A stretch of 6,064 nt of DNA from Giesbergeria sp. Its GTDB lineage: Bacteria > Pseudomonadota > Gammaproteobacteria > Burkholderiales > Burkholderiaceae_C. The notes below the pieces were generated by a model. That model was not told the origin of the DNA and made no database searches. It was given only the letters and a program-made list of their open reading frames with translations. Of the stretch, positions 5,584 to 6,064 are shown in pieces (position 1 is the stretch's first letter; every line of letters starts with the position of its first letter). Position numbers and translations under genes: made by a program. The stretch is taken from contig JAUYGP010000298.1 in assembly GCA_030690515.1 (NCBI GenBank), positions 1 to 6,064 of the forward strand, given 5' to 3'.

Positions 5584-5595
5584 GCACGATCGTAC
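5584..5595. promoter_or_regulatory. Imperfect 12-base palindrome upstream of fadD
   Basis: GCACGATCGTAC is symmetric except for its second and eleventh bases. It lies in the 91-base gap between pntB and fadD, 56 bases before the fadD start, where an operator would be expected. Betaproteobacterial fatty-acid degradation genes are often under TetR-type repressors, but I cannot match this to a known site. It may be chance. Confidence 0.2.
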
Positions 5596-5619
5596 TTTTT
5601 ATCGAAGAAATGCTGCTTT

Positions 5620-6064
5620 TCAGCTCTTGAGCGCCACCAGCACCTCGTCGAGCATCTTTTTGGCGTCGCCAAACAGCATGCGGTTGTTTTCCTTGTAGAA
5701 GAGCGGGTTGTCCACGCCTGCATAGCCCGAGGCCATGGAGCGTTTCATCACAATCGATGTCTTGGCCTTCCACACCTCAAGCACAGGCATGCCAGCGATG
5801 GGGCTCGCTGGGTCATCGAGGGCACTGGGGTTCACGATGTCGTTGGCACCGATGACCATGACGACGTCGGTGTCAGGGAAGTCGTCGTTGATCTCATCCA
5901 TCTCCATCACGATGTCGTAGGGCACCTTGGCCTCGGCTAGCAACACGTTCATGTGCCCCGGCATGCGCCCAGCCACCGGGTGAATGCCAAACCGCACATT
6001 CACGCCTTTCTCACGCAGATGCTTGGTAATCTCGAACACGGTGTGCTGGGCCTGCGCCACCGCC
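5620..6064 (-). CDS. pntB: NAD(P) transhydrogenase subunit beta, C-terminal part (5' end outside window)
   Basis: The frame is open to the right edge and ends at TGA 5620-5622; 147 residues are visible of about 460. They form domain III, the NADP(H)-binding cytoplasmic domain of the proton-translocating transhydrogenase, which uses the proton gradient to reduce NADP+ with NADH. Visible hallmarks in order are VAQAQ at the edge (the end of the nucleotide-binding GxGxxV fingerprint), VRFGIHPVAGRMPGHMNVLL, AKVPYDIV, MDEINDDF, VIGANDIVNP, SPIAGMPVLEVWKA, and KRSM, which in E. coli PntB contacts the 2'-phosphate of NADP. GYAGVDNPLFYKEN and MLFGDAKKMLDEV close the protein. The similarity to E. coli PntB is very high. 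The GTG at 6058-6060 is an internal codon, not a start. The membrane domain and the pntA genes would lie beyond the right edge. Confidence 0.97.
   Translation of the reverse strand, partial: AVAQAQHTVFEITKHLREKGVNVRFGIHPVAGRMPGHMNVLLAEAKVPYDIVMEMDEINDDFPDTDVVMVIGANDIVNPSALDDPASPIAGMPVLEVWKAKTSIVMKRSMASGYAGVDNPLFYKENNRMLFGDAKKMLDEVLVALKS

Noticed and set aside
5529..5723. N-terminal extension of FadD by 65 residues
   Set aside because: It overlaps pntB coding sequence, has an Arg/Cys/Trp-rich shadow composition, and the ATG at 5528 has a proper ribosome binding site and matches the family's length.
1..6064. Insertion sequence, prophage, CRISPR array or tRNA/rRNA gene
   Set aside because: No transposase, integrase, direct-repeat array, cloverleaf or rRNA-like stretch was seen; all genes are housekeeping types with uniform composition.

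Overview
The window is a compact, GC-rich (except for a few intergenic patches) stretch of a bacterial chromosome. The proteins and gene order point to a betaproteobacterium of the Burkholderiales, most likely Comamonadaceae (Acidovorax-like). A short palindromic repeat of a type I recall from Comamonadaceae genomes is present, which supports this. The genus is inference; no ribosomal RNA gene is available to fix it.

Plus strand, 1-2955. The window opens inside tsaB (tRNA t6A biosynthesis). It is followed by rimI (ribosomal protein acetyltransferase) and a 239-residue protein, each joined to the previous gene by a 4-base ATGA stop/start overlap, so the three form one translationally coupled operon. 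The third protein looks like a degenerate family-4 uracil-DNA glycosylase fold that has lost its iron-sulfur cysteines and catalytic motifs. Its N-terminus and C-terminal tail instead resemble the psi (HolD) subunit of the DNA polymerase III clamp loader, whose gene is next to rimI in E. coli. A 188-base gap then leads to corA, a Mg2+/Co2+ channel. The gap holds a possible promoter, a seven-codon reading frame with a good ribosome binding site, a strong hairpin and two C-tracts, which together look like a regulated leader.

Convergence point, 2956-3009. A palindromic repeat with T-rich flanks on both sides lies between the ends of corA and mtnN. It probably terminates transcription in both directions and also supplies the mtnN stop codon.

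Minus strand, 6064-3010. Reading leftwards: the C-terminal part of pntB (proton-translocating transhydrogenase), fadD (long-chain acyl-CoA synthetase) and mtnN (MTA/SAH nucleosidase). A second, diverged copy of the palindromic repeat lies inside the mtnN coding sequence, in frame, where the protein is about 15 residues longer than E. coli MtnN.

Most of the window is housekeeping metabolism. The points that deserve attention are the candidate psi subunit on a dead glycosylase fold, the repeat turned into protein inside mtnN, and the corA leader.
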